64,000 nt of DNA from Haemaphysalis longicornis (lineage: Eukaryota; Arthropoda; Arachnida; Ixodida; Ixodidae), in the NCBI GenBank assembly GCA_013339765.2, contig CM023449.1, positions 227,165,712 to 227,229,711 on the forward strand, given 5' to 3'. The notes beneath the pieces were generated by a model. The model made no database searches and was not told the origin of the DNA. It saw only the letters and a list, made by a program, of their open reading frames with translations. Shown in pieces: positions 34,301-44,266 of this stretch; position 1 is the stretch's first letter, and each line of letters begins with the position of its first letter. Both the position numbers and the translations under genes were made by a program.

Positions 34301-36379
34301 TTACACTGATGCTCTTAGCAGGCTGCCACTGCCCGAACTTGTATACAAGCCTGACAAAGAGCTCAGTTACACTGATGCTCTTAGCAGGCTGCCACTGCCC
34401 GAACTTGTATACAAGCCTGACAAAGAGCTCAGTTACACTGATGCTCTTAGCAGGCTGCCACTGCCCGAACTTGTATACAAGCCTGACAAAGAGCTCAGTT
34501 ACACTGATGCTCTTAGCAGGCTGCCACTGCCCGAACTTGTATACAAGCCTGACAAAGAGCTCAGTTACACTGATGCTCTTAGCAGGCTGCCACTGCCCGA
34601 ACTTGTATACAAGCCTGACAAAGAGCTCAGTTACACTGATGCTCTTAGCAGCTGCACTGCAAGGGCTCAGTTACACTGATGCTCTTAGCAGGCTGCCACT
34701 GCCCGAACTTGTATACAAGCCTGACAAAGAGCTCAGTTACACTGATGCTCTTAGCAGGCTGCCACTGCCCGAACTTGTATACAAGCCTGACAAAGAGCTC
34801 AGTTACACTGATGCTCTTAGCAGGCTGCCACTGCCCGAACTTGTATACAAGCCTGACAAAGAGCTCAGTTACACTGATGCTCTTAGCAGGCTGCCACTGC
34901 CCGAACTTGTATACAAGCCTGACAAAGAGCTCAGTTACACTGATGCTCTTAGCAGGCTGCCACTGCCCAAGAAAACTCAAAATATACACTGATGCTCTTA
35001 GCAGGCTGCCACTGCCCGAACTTGTATACAAGCCTGACAAAGAGCTCAGTTACACTGATGCTCTTAGCAGGCTGCCACTGCCCGAACTTGTATACAAGCC
35101 TGACAAAGAGCTCAGTTACACTGATGCTCTTAGCAGGCTGCCACTGCCCGAACTTGTATACAAGCCTGACAAAGAGCTCAGTTACACTGATGCTCTTAGC
35201 AGGCTGCCACTGCCCGAACTTGTATACAAGCCTGACAAAGAGCTCAGTTACACTGATGCTCTTAGCAGGCTGCCACTGCCTGAACTTGTATACAAGCCTG
35301 ACAAAGAGCTCAGTTACACTGATGCTCTTAGCAGGCTGCCACTGCACGAGCTCAGTTACACTGATGCTCTTAGCAGGCTGCCACTGCCCGAACTTGTATA
35401 CAAGCCTGACAAAGAGCTCAGTTACACTGATGCTCTTAGCAGGCTGCCACTGCCCGAACTTGTATACAAGCCTGACAAAGAGCTCAGTTACACTGATGCT
35501 CTTAGCAGGCTGCCACTGCCCGAACTTGTATACAAGCCTGACAAAGAGCTCAGTTACACTGATGCTCTTAGCAGGCTGCCACTGCCCGAACTTGTATACA
35601 AGCCTGATAAAGAGCTCAGTTACACTGATGCTCTTAGCAGGCTGCCACTGCCCGAACTTGTATACAAGCCTGACAAAGAGCTCAGTTACACTGATGCTCT
35701 TAGCAGGCTGCCACTGCCCGAACTTGTATACAAGCCTGACAAAGAGCTCAGTTACACTGATGCTCTTAGCAGGCTGCCACTGCCCGAACTTGTATACAAG
35801 CCTGACAAAGAGCTCAGTTACACTGATGCTCTTAGCAGGCTGCCACTGCCCGAACTTGTATACAAGCCTGACAAAGAGCTCAGTTACACTGATGCTCTTA
35901 GCAGGCTGCCACTGCCCGAACTTGTATACAAGCCTGACAAAGAGCTCAGTTACACTGATGCTCTTAGCAGGCTGCCACTGCCCGAACTTGTATACAAGCC
36001 TGACAAAGAGCTCAGTTACACTGATGCTCTTAGCAGGCTGCCACTGCCCGAACTTGTATACAAGCCTGACAAAGAGCTCAGTTACACTGATGCTCTTAGC
36101 AGGCTGCCACTGCCCGAACTTGTATACAAGCCTGACAAAGAGCTCAGTTACACTGATGCTCTTAGCAGGCTGCCACTGCCCGAACTTGTATACAAGCCTG
36201 ACAAAGAGCTCAGCTACACTGATGCTCTTAGCAGGCTGCCACTGCCCGAACTTGTATACAAGCCTGACAAAGAGCTCAGTTACACTGATGCTCTTAGCAG
36301 GCTGCCACTGCCCGAACTTGTATACAAGCCTGACAAAGAGCTCGGTTACACTGATGCTCTTAGCAGGCTGCCACTGCCC
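28323..36379 (+). repeat. 66-bp (22-codon) tandem array in pol, about 122 unit lengths
   Basis: The unit begins GAACTTGTATACAAGCCTGA and ends CTGCCACTGCCC. It is 66 bp and encodes the segment YKPDKELSYTDALSRLP plus flanking ELV and LP. This is the conserved linker just after RNase H in gypsy pol. The array is 8,057 bp, or 122.1 units. Units at the two edges carry substitutions (GCTCGC, GCTCGG, GCTCCG, AAG to ATG), while the core is nearly invariant. Irregular units occur at about 28,826-28,862, 29,980-30,020, 32,594-32,645, 33,077, 33,388-33,432, 34,652-34,670, 34,967-34,990 and 35,345. Two plus frames and at least one minus frame of the unit are stop-free, which creates very long artificial-looking open frames; indels switch the pol frame along the array. 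Confidence 0.97.
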
Positions 36380-36605
36380 AATGACAGCACTGAATTTCCT
36401 AGCCCTGCAGAGATTTTCATGTTTGACGAGGTATATCCGCAACTCCTTTCACCTGCTGTTGTGGCCCGAGCTACAAGGAAGGATGCAGTACTGGGTCATG
36501 TAGCTGTGCTGCTGTCAGCCCATGTCCATTTTGAGGAAAAGACCACGGGGAAGCGACACGGTGACCACTTGTGCCGGGTGCAAACATGAACACCTTCGAC
36601 TCCTG
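36380..36605 (+). pseudogene. Ty3/gypsy pol part 3: post-RNase H linker
   Basis: In frame with the last array unit: NDSTEFPSPAEIFMFDEVYP, then QLLSPAVVARATRKDAVLGH and a run to a TGA at about 36,587. A short A-x-x-T-x-x-D-x-V-L block of this type normally lies between RNase H and integrase, so the array sits exactly in the middle of a normal pol. The integrase proper is missing here. Confidence 0.75.
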
Positions 36606-36775
36606 ACACTGCTGGTGCTATTGCTCTACCACAGTTGGAGGCACCACCCCCTGATTGCCAGGTCCAAAAATTCCTCGTGGAACATGTTGCCAAAGTCATC
36701 GCTGGGCTTCCCCCAGTGGTCACCCTCTGCCCCTAAATTGCGTACTGCAATAAAGTTTATTCCTCCTTCTCCAAG
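36606..36775 (+). mobile_element. Possible retroposon tail ending in AATAAAG
   Basis: Contains GCAATAAAGTTTATTCCTCC, the same 3' end as at 48.05 kb and 62.78 kb. It may be a 5'-truncated retroposon inserted in pol. The preceding 100 bp read openly (PQLEAPPPDCQVQKFLVEHV) before a stop and could instead be gypsy sequence. Confidence 0.4.
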
Positions 36776-36978
36776 CACCACTTGTTCCAGACATGTATTA
36801 TGAGGAACAGCCACCTGGGAATGACTTCCCTGAACGTAGCTGTGCCAGAGATGCTCAACTGACTGCTGCTAACAGTAGCGTGCGTGTAACCAGTGACTCC
36901 AACGTGGCCACTGCTAGCACACCAAAGTTGCGACGTAGCACGAGGACAAGAAAACCTGTGAATAAGTACTCCCCGTAG
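36776..36978 (+). pseudogene. Ty3/gypsy pol C-terminus
   Basis: Reads ...PGNDFPERSCARDAQL...STPKLRRSTRTRKPVNKYSP and a TAG at 36,976-36,978. The RRSTRxRKPxxxYSP ending is typical of gypsy integrase C-termini. With parts 1-3 it brackets one pol gene that lost most of integrase. Confidence 0.65.
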
Positions 36979-38374
36979 TGTTGTCTTAGGACTGTTACCA
37001 ATGTTAACCAACATGCAGCGCCCCCACACAGCGCTGATACTTATGTGTTGTTCAGGCCTGGTACAGACGCAGGTGGCTACGGCCAAAAAATCGGAAATAA
37101 AGTTAGGCAAGTGGATGGACTTAAACAGCATGACTGTTCCTTTTTTCTCGCAGGCCTAATGCTCTTCGGTACGTGGTAACCTCCGCTCAGCCATCCTAAC
37201 TTCTCTAAACCATCCTGATGTTACTACCTGGCCATCCCAATTTACGACAGCAGGTGCCTGCTGCCATTTTTAAACTTCAATGCGTGTAATTTTCCTGTTT
37301 TTTGTGCACATCCATGCAAGTCAGACATTGAAAATTGGAGGGCTGCAAACGTGACAGACTGCACTTCAATATTCCAGAACAATGCATGACCTCAAGGTAG
37401 CTAAAAAATGTGACAAGCTGTTTGAGTACTAGATGAAGCTGTATTGACCCACAAATTTACTTCAGTAGAGATTGCTTCAGGGCATGTAAATTTCTGATTG
37501 ATGCAACAGCACACCTCTGATGCCTTTGTGAGGAGGAAACCGGCTTAGGTTCAATGCATTTATGTCATTGTATTCACGACACAGAGGTCACATAACATGA
37601 AATATGAAGGAGGAAATGGAAGACTCAAGGTAGGTTCAATGCATTTATGTCATTGTATTCACGACACAGAGGTCACGTAACATGAAATATGAAGGAGGAA
37701 ATGGAAGACTCAAGGTATCTTTGAGAGGGCCATAACAGACAAAATGCAAGTTTCATTGGAAAGTTCAATCGAAGGTTGATTCTAAGAACTGCCTAGAATA
37801 CCACTGAAACCGCTTCTATTGCAAACTTCATTAAAATGAAGTGCATAATTAGGAACACGTAGAATAGCCATCCAACTCACCAGTTACTTGTCCGCACTGA
37901 ACTCATGATGAATTACGGGCAGTATGTTGCGATTGCCTCAGGCCGACAAAGTATAATGCCAAGAGATCACAAAAAGAGCCATCTTCACTTAAATTCAGTG
38001 CATTCTTTTTATAGCAGTAAGAATAATGGATTAAACAAAGGAAGTTACCAGTGAACACTTAAATACAGAGGTACCAGTACGTACGGCGCACAGTATGCCG
38101 GCTCATGCTCCTCAGTTGGGTGCATTGGGCTTATCTGACACGACACTGGCCATCTGGCATTAGCGACACTGCAACTTACGTAACCCTGTCTGTCAAGTCA
38201 TACCCAATGTTTCACGAAACAAAATACTATCAACTGTAACAGCAAACTTGGTACAAGTCCATTCAGAAAAAAGAAAGCAGTGCGGACAGTGGTCCTTTGG
38301 CTAAAATAGCTAAGGTAACACTAACTGCTCCCTCCTCCTCCGACTCTCTTCTCGTTCACTTTTAGGGGTGAAGC
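36979..38374. other. Possible 3' gypsy flank and unrecognised sequence
   Basis: No gene. It may include the gypsy 3' UTR/LTR, but no matching 5' LTR is visible. It contains an 85-bp tandem duplication. Confidence 0.4.
37546..37715. repeat. 85-bp tandem duplication
   Basis: 37,546-37,630 and 37,631-37,715 are copies of TAGGTTCAATGCATTTATGT...GAAGACTCAAGG differing at one visible position (CATAAC versus CGTAAC). Confidence 0.95.
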
Positions 38375-39258
38375 CCCTTAGCTGTTGTCGTCGAAGTACT
38401 TGTCGTTCGTCTTATGTAGTCACGGTACCCCAAGCAACCACGGACGTCCGTTGGACGGCCGAAATACAGCCGGACATCCAAGGCCCAGTTTGGACGGCCA
38501 CTGTACGTCCATTTTTGGACGTACATTTTCGGACGTACAGTGGACATCCAGAAATGGATGTACAAGTCCGAATGACATCCGCCAACGGACGTAAAAAGTT
38601 ACTATGAAGCATCAAATAATGGCGTAAATTGACTATAAAAGCAAAAACAAAAAAGCTACTGCGCTTTTCAATTAAAAAGATTTTGTACATCAACAACCAG
38701 GCTTGTATGCTGCAAGTTTCATTTGCATATTTCTAATATTAAGCTTAATTTTTTAATTGTTTTGAAGCACTTCACCAACTCCAACGACGATCTCTTTGGG
38801 GAAGGATATATAAGAATTGAGAACCGCTAACTAAACGTGAAGCAAGTTCACTGTGTTCATGTATGCCGTCTGCCCGGTAGTGCGCTAGCCTTGCGCGGTG
38901 TACTGTACTGTTCGTTGTAAGAACATTAGCTTGTCATTATGTGATTCTGTAAATTTTTACTGAACATCCAAAATACAGCCAGTTTCGGACGTCCGACTGG
39001 ACGTACGGAAGTGTTAAAACCGGACGTCCAACGGACGTACATGGTACGTCCATCGGCCCTGAAACGGACGTCATACGGACGTCCGCTAGAGCCGGAATGG
39101 ACGTACGGCGGACGGCCGACGGACGTCCGGTGGTTGCTTGGGACTAAAACACCAGGAAGCTTGTTTATGCCTCGCACTATAACGTAACGGGTACTAAAAA
39201 CAGCACCAGGACACCTGTTACGCCTCGCGCTAGACAGCTTTGTGCTTCAAAGACAAGA
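38375..39258. repeat. Dispersed repeat G, interrupted copy
   Basis: Left part 38,375-38,428 and right part 39,143-39,258 together match 16,385-16,560. The interruption is the GGACGTCC element. Confidence 0.8.
38429..39142. mobile_element. DNA element with GGACGTCC-rich ends
   Basis: Terminal inverted repeats start CCCAAGCAACCAC on both strands and run on into GGACGTCCGT with a 1-nt offset. The first 160 bp and last 160 bp are saturated with GGACGTCC, GGACGTAC and GGACGGCC words in both orientations. The middle is AT-rich and has no open frame. It interrupts repeat G, whose uninterrupted copy is at 16,385-16,560. Comparison suggests a 2-bp AC duplication (38,427-38,428 and 39,143-39,144). Confidence 0.85.
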
Positions 39259-39967
39259 GATTTTTACAGCAAAGCTGTATACCTGTACCCCTCAATGGCT
39301 TCATCTCCATTGGCAAAAATGCCAACGTACCAAGTATACACTAATACACTGCATGCTTCGCCCCTCACAAGGTTTCACGTTAGTGGAAATGGCCAGGGAT
39401 TTGTTATATCAGACAGGTTGCAGTCAGCATAACGTTTATTCATTGAGGCGCAGCCTTGCAGCCTCGAAAAAACCAGCCCATTAGACCACGGCAGCTGCCT
39501 AGTCTTTGCTAATTGCCATCAAAGAATCCACAGTTGATATGTAGTTGGGCAGCCATATCAGATGGAGTGCGCATGCACACACCGCAGCAGCAACCCAACA
39601 TCACGCCAGCGGCAATATAACAACTTCCTCCTCGCCCGCAACAGCGCACCAACTCCGCCCTCTTTGGTGCCCCTTCAGAGTAGACACCTTCATCACGCTA
39701 TGGGGCTGCTCTCTGTGGACAGTTTTTCTTGCAGTTTGCCCATGCTTTTTGAGCCGTTTTACCAATTTGCACAAAGTGAGGCCATTTTGCTTTTTGTGTG
39801 TACAGGGTATGGATGCCGCTCCCACATACGCACGGCGCGGTGTTTGTTTACATGTGCAGCATGCTGCATGTGAGTGCAAAACGATCGAACGTGAGCATGC
39901 AAATTACTGTTACGGTGACTCCCTTCTTGCATCCTTGTGATTGAGTTGCGATTGTGTAATCCGAGAC
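39259..39967. other. Interval with no recognised feature
   Basis: Open frames of about 90-130 codons exist on both strands (for example minus 39,879-39,601), but none has a motif I recognise. Confidence 0.45.
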
Positions 39968-39981
39968 TGCACAGAGGTATT

Positions 39982-40218
39982 GATCTGATTGTGGGGTTTA
40001 ACGCGCCGACGCAACGCAGGCGATGAGGTGCACCGTAGTGGAGGGCTCCGGATTAATTTTGACCACCTGGGGATCTTTAACGTGCGCCGAAATCTCGTAC
40101 ACACGGGCGTTTTTGCTTTTCGCCTCCATCAGAAAAGCGGCCGCCGCGGCCGGGAATCGAACCCGCGACTTCGTGCTCAGCAGCGCAACGCCTTAGCCAC
40201 TGAGCCACCGCGGCGGGT
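39982..40218 (-). mobile_element. Ruka-like SINE, copy 4, with perfect target duplication
   Basis: Best-preserved copy. The tRNA-like head at 40,218-40,140 includes GGTTCGATTCCCGGC as B box and GTGGCTCAGTGGCTAAGG as A box. The body is TCCACTACGGTG-type, and the tail is short. It is flanked by the same 14-bp word TGCACAGAGGTATT at 39,968-39,981 and 40,219-40,232, the target duplication expected from LINE-driven insertion. Confidence 0.92.
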
Positions 40219-40232
40219 TGCACAGAGGTATT

Positions 40233-40859
40233 ACACATGGTTTGCGGCCTTATGGAATACGTCACTCGCAAATGTCACAGTTCAAGTGTTGCGCTGGCTT
40301 TCTTGCATTCACTTTTTTTGTGTTGGTTGTAAATGCAGCGGCGCTGCGTCTGTGCCCCACATTTAACTACCGACATACATCCAACCTTAATTCCGTGGAG
40401 CTTCCAGTACTTTGTTGTTGTAAAACACGCTTATTTCACCTTTATGTCATTATAAGGCCGCTTTGCAAAGATTAAAAAATGGAAAAGGTAAACATTCTTC
40501 CATTTCCTCACTGGCTTCAAGCATGACTGCTGTACTTTTAGCAGTGTGTCCATGGTGTGGCGATGTATGTGTGAAAGGCCTTCGCAATTACATTGAGCAG
40601 CCAGCCTTGATTTAGTCGGGCGTATCTCAGAAAGGCTGGCACAAGGGAGCTGCAGTTATTGCTTATATATCCAGCTTAAAACTAGCTGCAATGCCCCAGT
40701 TCTCTAATAACTACCACACTTCAAGGCCACAAACACGCTAATTACACTTACCAACAGTAAAAGATTCCATGATGTGTACTTCTGGGCCATGAGAGAAGCT
40801 CTGACTGCCGAGTGGTGCATCACCTGTATGCAAAGGTGACATTGGTGCATTAGAAAAAA
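40233..40859. other. Region downstream of THAP exon 2
   Basis: Possible 3' UTR or intron of the THAP gene. I do not see a further exon with a recognisable motif. Confidence 0.4.
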
Positions 40860-41036
40860 CTAAGATGCATCCCATAGACAAAACAGCAAAACGGTGCACC
40901 TACGTCGTGCAGGTGGCTTGCGCTGCTTAGGTGGCTTCCTGTGGGAAAAGATGCTGGGAGTGGCATTTGGTTTCAGTTTTTTGATGCCAAGCTTTTCCAA
41001 TATTCGTGGCTCAAATTGGTCCTCCGTGAAATGATC
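40860..41036 (-). CDS. THAP-domain gene, exon 2
   Basis: Second half of the THAP DNA-binding domain. A polypyrimidine tract and CAATAG acceptor end at 41,037; the exon opens with DHF, completing the CxxHF zinc motif begun at the end of exon 1 (CE + DHF) in phase 0. It continues TEDQFEPRILEKLGIKKLKP and NATPSIFSHRKPP, matching the THAP C-terminal box (a P-S/T-I-F motif). Then it may splice at a donor near 40,899-40,903, or read on as RRCTVLLFCLWDAS to a TAG at 40,860-40,862. The second reading gives a short THAP-only protein of about 112 residues. No coiled coil or transposase domain follows. Domain identity is strong; the 3' end is uncertain. Confidence 0.8.
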   Translation of the reverse strand, partial: DHFTEDQFEPRILEKLGIKKLKPNATPSIFSHRKPPKQRKPPARRRCTVLLFCLWDAS

Positions 41037-41149
41037 CTATTGAGAAAGAAAAAAATTGCACCGCCGAGTCTCACATGTGCCACGAACACTTCATAATGCA
41101 TTGCAGGAGAGCCCTAGCGACCGTTCAACCGTCAAATGTGCGCCATTTT

Positions 41150-41465
41150 AAGGAGTACTGACACGAAAATTTTATGATCCTTTTTATTGCTTTTAACGAT
41201 GCTTAATGGTCTGGCGAACCCCAAACAACACTTTAAATACTTCAGCGCGCAATAATTACATTGAATGGCCTGAAAATATTCGTTTCAATTTCCCGCGCTT
41301 TCAGCCCGAAAGGCACATATAACAGAATCCCGGCATGACCTCACCACTTTGTGTGGACGCCAAAACACTGCGGAAGCCGATGGGGGCGTTGTTTTGACCG
41401 TGCCGTCACCGGATCTGAACGGCGACATAGGCCATCAGTGAGACATAGGAAGCTTCACTTTAACA
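41150..41465. repeat. Probable element end within THAP intron 1
   Basis: Begins AAGGAGTACTGACACGAAAA after TTTT, similar in style to the TTAA-type element ends elsewhere in the window. No matching inverted end was found, so it is probably truncated. It precedes repeat B. Confidence 0.4.
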
Positions 41466-41859
41466 ATGGTTTCAGCGGTGGTAGCGAAACGGCTGCGCTC
41501 GTTGCTGCGGTTTCATCCTTCGGTCTCACTCGCGAAATTCAGCGGCAACAAAGAGGCTCCGTAGCCCAATTCGCGAAACATTCTGGGCGCGAAATTAAAA
41601 GGTCTTATAGTACCATCGTACCTTCAATTGTGAGCTTATGTACGTCGTGCCATTAGATTTCACCGCTCTAACTGGCTGACAAACCCCGATGTGCGCTCGC
41701 TCTTCGCGGCAGTAGCGCTCGGCACAGGCCGGCCTGAGGCCGCTCAGATTGCTTGCAGCGCCCTCTGCGCAGCGCTGTGCGTGCATCAGCGGCGCGGACA
41801 GGCCTTCTCATAGAGAAAGCACGTGGACGGCAGACTAGCAAATATTTCTAGGGACCATA
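41466..41859 (+). repeat. Dispersed repeat B, copy 2
   Basis: Aligns to 13,065-13,510 with the same right end (AGGGACCATA). It lies in THAP intron 1. No protein motif. Confidence 0.8.
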
Positions 41860-42756
41860 GTTTCAGTGGAAAAGGTCCTGCAATTGTGGCCGAAATAATT
41901 CTGCAGAAAGTCAACAAAATCTGCACAACAGATTCATCAAGATTAAGCAACGGGAGAAAACAAAACAAAAGAGAATGTTATATAAGCTGCCACCGATACT
42001 TTTGTTTTACTCTGAAGCACGCACACTTACAGATGACCAGCCCTAACCTAATTGCATAACAAATAGATCTTCCACCTGAGCAGCGTCTGGCTACACTAGA
42101 TACAAAGGTGAAAAACAGTTTTTAAATGCCACCAGAAGCTATCAGCATGCAGATACATGACTAGTACAGACGTTATGAGACCAATGCTTTCCCTCCAACA
42201 TTTGAGAGTTCACAAAGCTACTGAAGAGTCTGCTCAAAGCTTCCAAATCTCTTGCTAGTTTCGTGCAGTGCGTCGCCTACAAAGCTCACGGCGTCTCCGC
42301 AAGGGCGCTTGCTGTATGTACTGTGCCAGTGTGTTTGCCATGGGAGAATTACTCGCACCCGCTTGGCTCGCGACAGCATACATGGATACAGCTGGCTGCT
42401 TTCATTATTGCAAGCGACACGCACTCCATGTCTCCTTGGTGCACTTGGTGGTCATGCACAAGGAGGCAGCGGACTCCACATTTCGGTTGCTGCCTATTAT
42501 CCGCATGCAGTACATCAAAGCAGCACCAACAGCACTATGCCACACGCACTTCTGAGCAGAAAACTGAAGATGCTTATCGAAATTAGGTTATCGGCGATAT
42601 ACAGGCCAGGAGTGCGTGTTAACCATGGAGGAATGGAAAGGTTCTTTCTTTCCTCCGTGGCGTTAACGCTAGTACCAGAATGAAGCTCTGTGAACGACGG
42701 GGCATGCATGCTGCGCCGCTTATAATTAAGATACCATGAATAAACGCGCACACTGT
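41860..42756. other. THAP intron 1, no recognised feature
   Basis: A minus-strand open frame at 42,424-42,218 has no motif I can name. Nothing else supported. Confidence 0.4.
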
Positions 42757-43309
42757 TAGTAAAGTAAAGTAAAGTAAAAGTTCCTAGTCCCCTTTGATGC
42801 GGGGCAGGCGCTAGGTAGCGCCACAGGAAAGAGTTTCAGTTTACAGTTTGTTCGTCGCATTCAAGTTTTCTTTTTGCCCGGTCGGTGTTCTCCGCTCCCA
42901 ATCCGCTCCGAGCCATTTCGAGTCGGCGGCGGTGTCAATTGGGTCAGCTGACCTTCGTAGTGCGTGTGACTTGCTTTCGCGTACGAGTGTGCCAAAAGTT
43001 CCGATGTTCATCGAAGACACTGTCACTGTGTAGTGTGTATCCTCGCTGGTCTAATCGGCACTGCAGTCTCTGGGGCTTGTGGCCGCTCGTTGCTGGCTAG
43101 CTGCTGCGTCGCAGAGTTTGTCGGCGTCAGCGTGCCGGCAGTGCTGCTCCCAGAGGCGGAGGCGTTGCTTCGTGAGCACAGCCTCTCTGGCCCGGTCCTG
43201 TGTAGAGTTCCCGCTCAGAGCCAAGCTTTCGGCTAGGACCTTGGCTGCCGAGACGTCTACGGGCATCTTGGGGCATTCGTAGAGGATGTGGTCCACTGTT
43301 TCGCTGTTC
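42757..43309 (-). mobile_element. LINE 3' fragment with short tandem tail
   Basis: The minus strand from about 43,296 reads VDHILYECPKMPVDVSAAKV and continues openly for about 80 codons. HILYEC is the end of the LINE ORF2 Cys/His tail. The 3' end (42,757-42,780) is a (TTTAC)n tract, as in LINE clades that end in short tandem repeats rather than poly(A). Strongly 5'-truncated. It lies in THAP intron 1. Confidence 0.65.
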
Positions 43310-43836
43310 CACTGTTACGTGAGGAACTAACAGATGGCGCCACGCAGTCAAGCCAAGTGGACCTTAAAGCCAAGAGCGTAGACGGCGGGACCCACCCCAC
43401 GGTGTATGAAAGCCGCCGGCGGGAACAGCTCTCAACACGAGGCCCCACGAGTTTGATTCCTCTCTACCTCCCAGCGGCGGAGCGCGGTGAACCTTGAGCA
43501 GACGACGGCTTCTAGTTACGCCCGCGCCCTGTCCGCCACTTCACTTCCTCTTCTGTGCTGCAGCCATGTAGTCGCTTGTATACGTTTTCTCTTCCTACTT
43601 TATAATAAACCCAGTTAACTCCATATAACCGAAGTCCACTGTTCTATATCAGAACCCACAACGAAACACACACAACAAATACACGGCCTCGCATCCAAAG
43701 CTGTTCGTTAACAAAGGGTGGACGACTGTTGCGGAGCGAATGTCTTCGTTAGTGGCCGCTCAAAACAGAACCGGGAGGGCTCAAACGGGCGCAAAATTTA
43801 ACGAGGCGAGAACAAAAAAAGAGTTAAAATACTAAC

Positions 43837-43998
43837 CTCGCAAAGCCGTGATGCCAGCGTCGGCTTGAAGTTCGCCCGTCCAATTCTATGCAACCAAACT
43901 TTCCTCCGCTGTGCGTCGTGTTTCCCGGACGGAATTAGGAAAAGTCTTTTGCCATGCCCGTTCTTGCTGGAGCAGCCGAAAGCACAACACATCGGCAT
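43837..43998 (-). CDS. THAP-domain gene, exon 1
   Basis: First half of a THAP domain. It starts at ATG 43,998 (MPMCCAFGCSSKNGHGKRLF), continues LIPSGKHDAQRRKVWLHRIG, and ends RANFKPTLASRLCE directly at a good donor (GAG then GTTAGT; intron from 43,836). The THAP pattern Cys-x(2-4)-Cys at the N-terminus, the conserved Pro, and Trp are present, and exon 2 supplies the rest of the domain in phase 0. The start is chosen because THAP domains normally begin within a few residues of Met. The 54 codons are intact. The foldback element begins 85 bp upstream. Together the exons give an uninterrupted 80-90 residue THAP domain, in contrast to the broken copy at 26 kb. Confidence 0.85.
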
Positions 43999-44191
43999 TG
44001 CGAAGTTACATAACAAGACACCAACGCGGCACTTTTTCGAAACGAATAGGTCACTGAACAATCCGCTAGCTACACGACCTTACTAGAGTGAACTAGAAGT
44101 ATAGAGTGGTTCAAACGCCCATAGGGCCCATGTAATAAAAGTGAGGCAAAAAATGGGGTCGAACCGTTTAGCGGCGCTGCGAGCGTTACCC

Positions 44192-44266
44192 CTCCATCGT
44201 GGCGCAACGGATAGAGTACTCGACTCCTACGCGAAATACATCGGTTCAAATCCCCCTCAAGGATAG
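44192..44266 (+). ncRNA. tRNA-like sequence, left arm
   Basis: TGGCGCAACGGATAGAG is an A-box-like segment and GGTTCAAATCC a good B box. The acceptor ends do not pair well, so a working tRNA is unlikely. It is probably a tRNA-derived pol III promoter. Confidence 0.55.

Noticed and set aside
28323..36379. CRISPR-like array
   Set aside because: Units are contiguous with no spacers, in frame with gypsy pol, in a eukaryotic genome.
43608..43760. Tigger-like terminus CAGTTAACTCCATATAACCG
   Set aside because: Only one end resembles Tigger, with no partner end or flanking TA pair.
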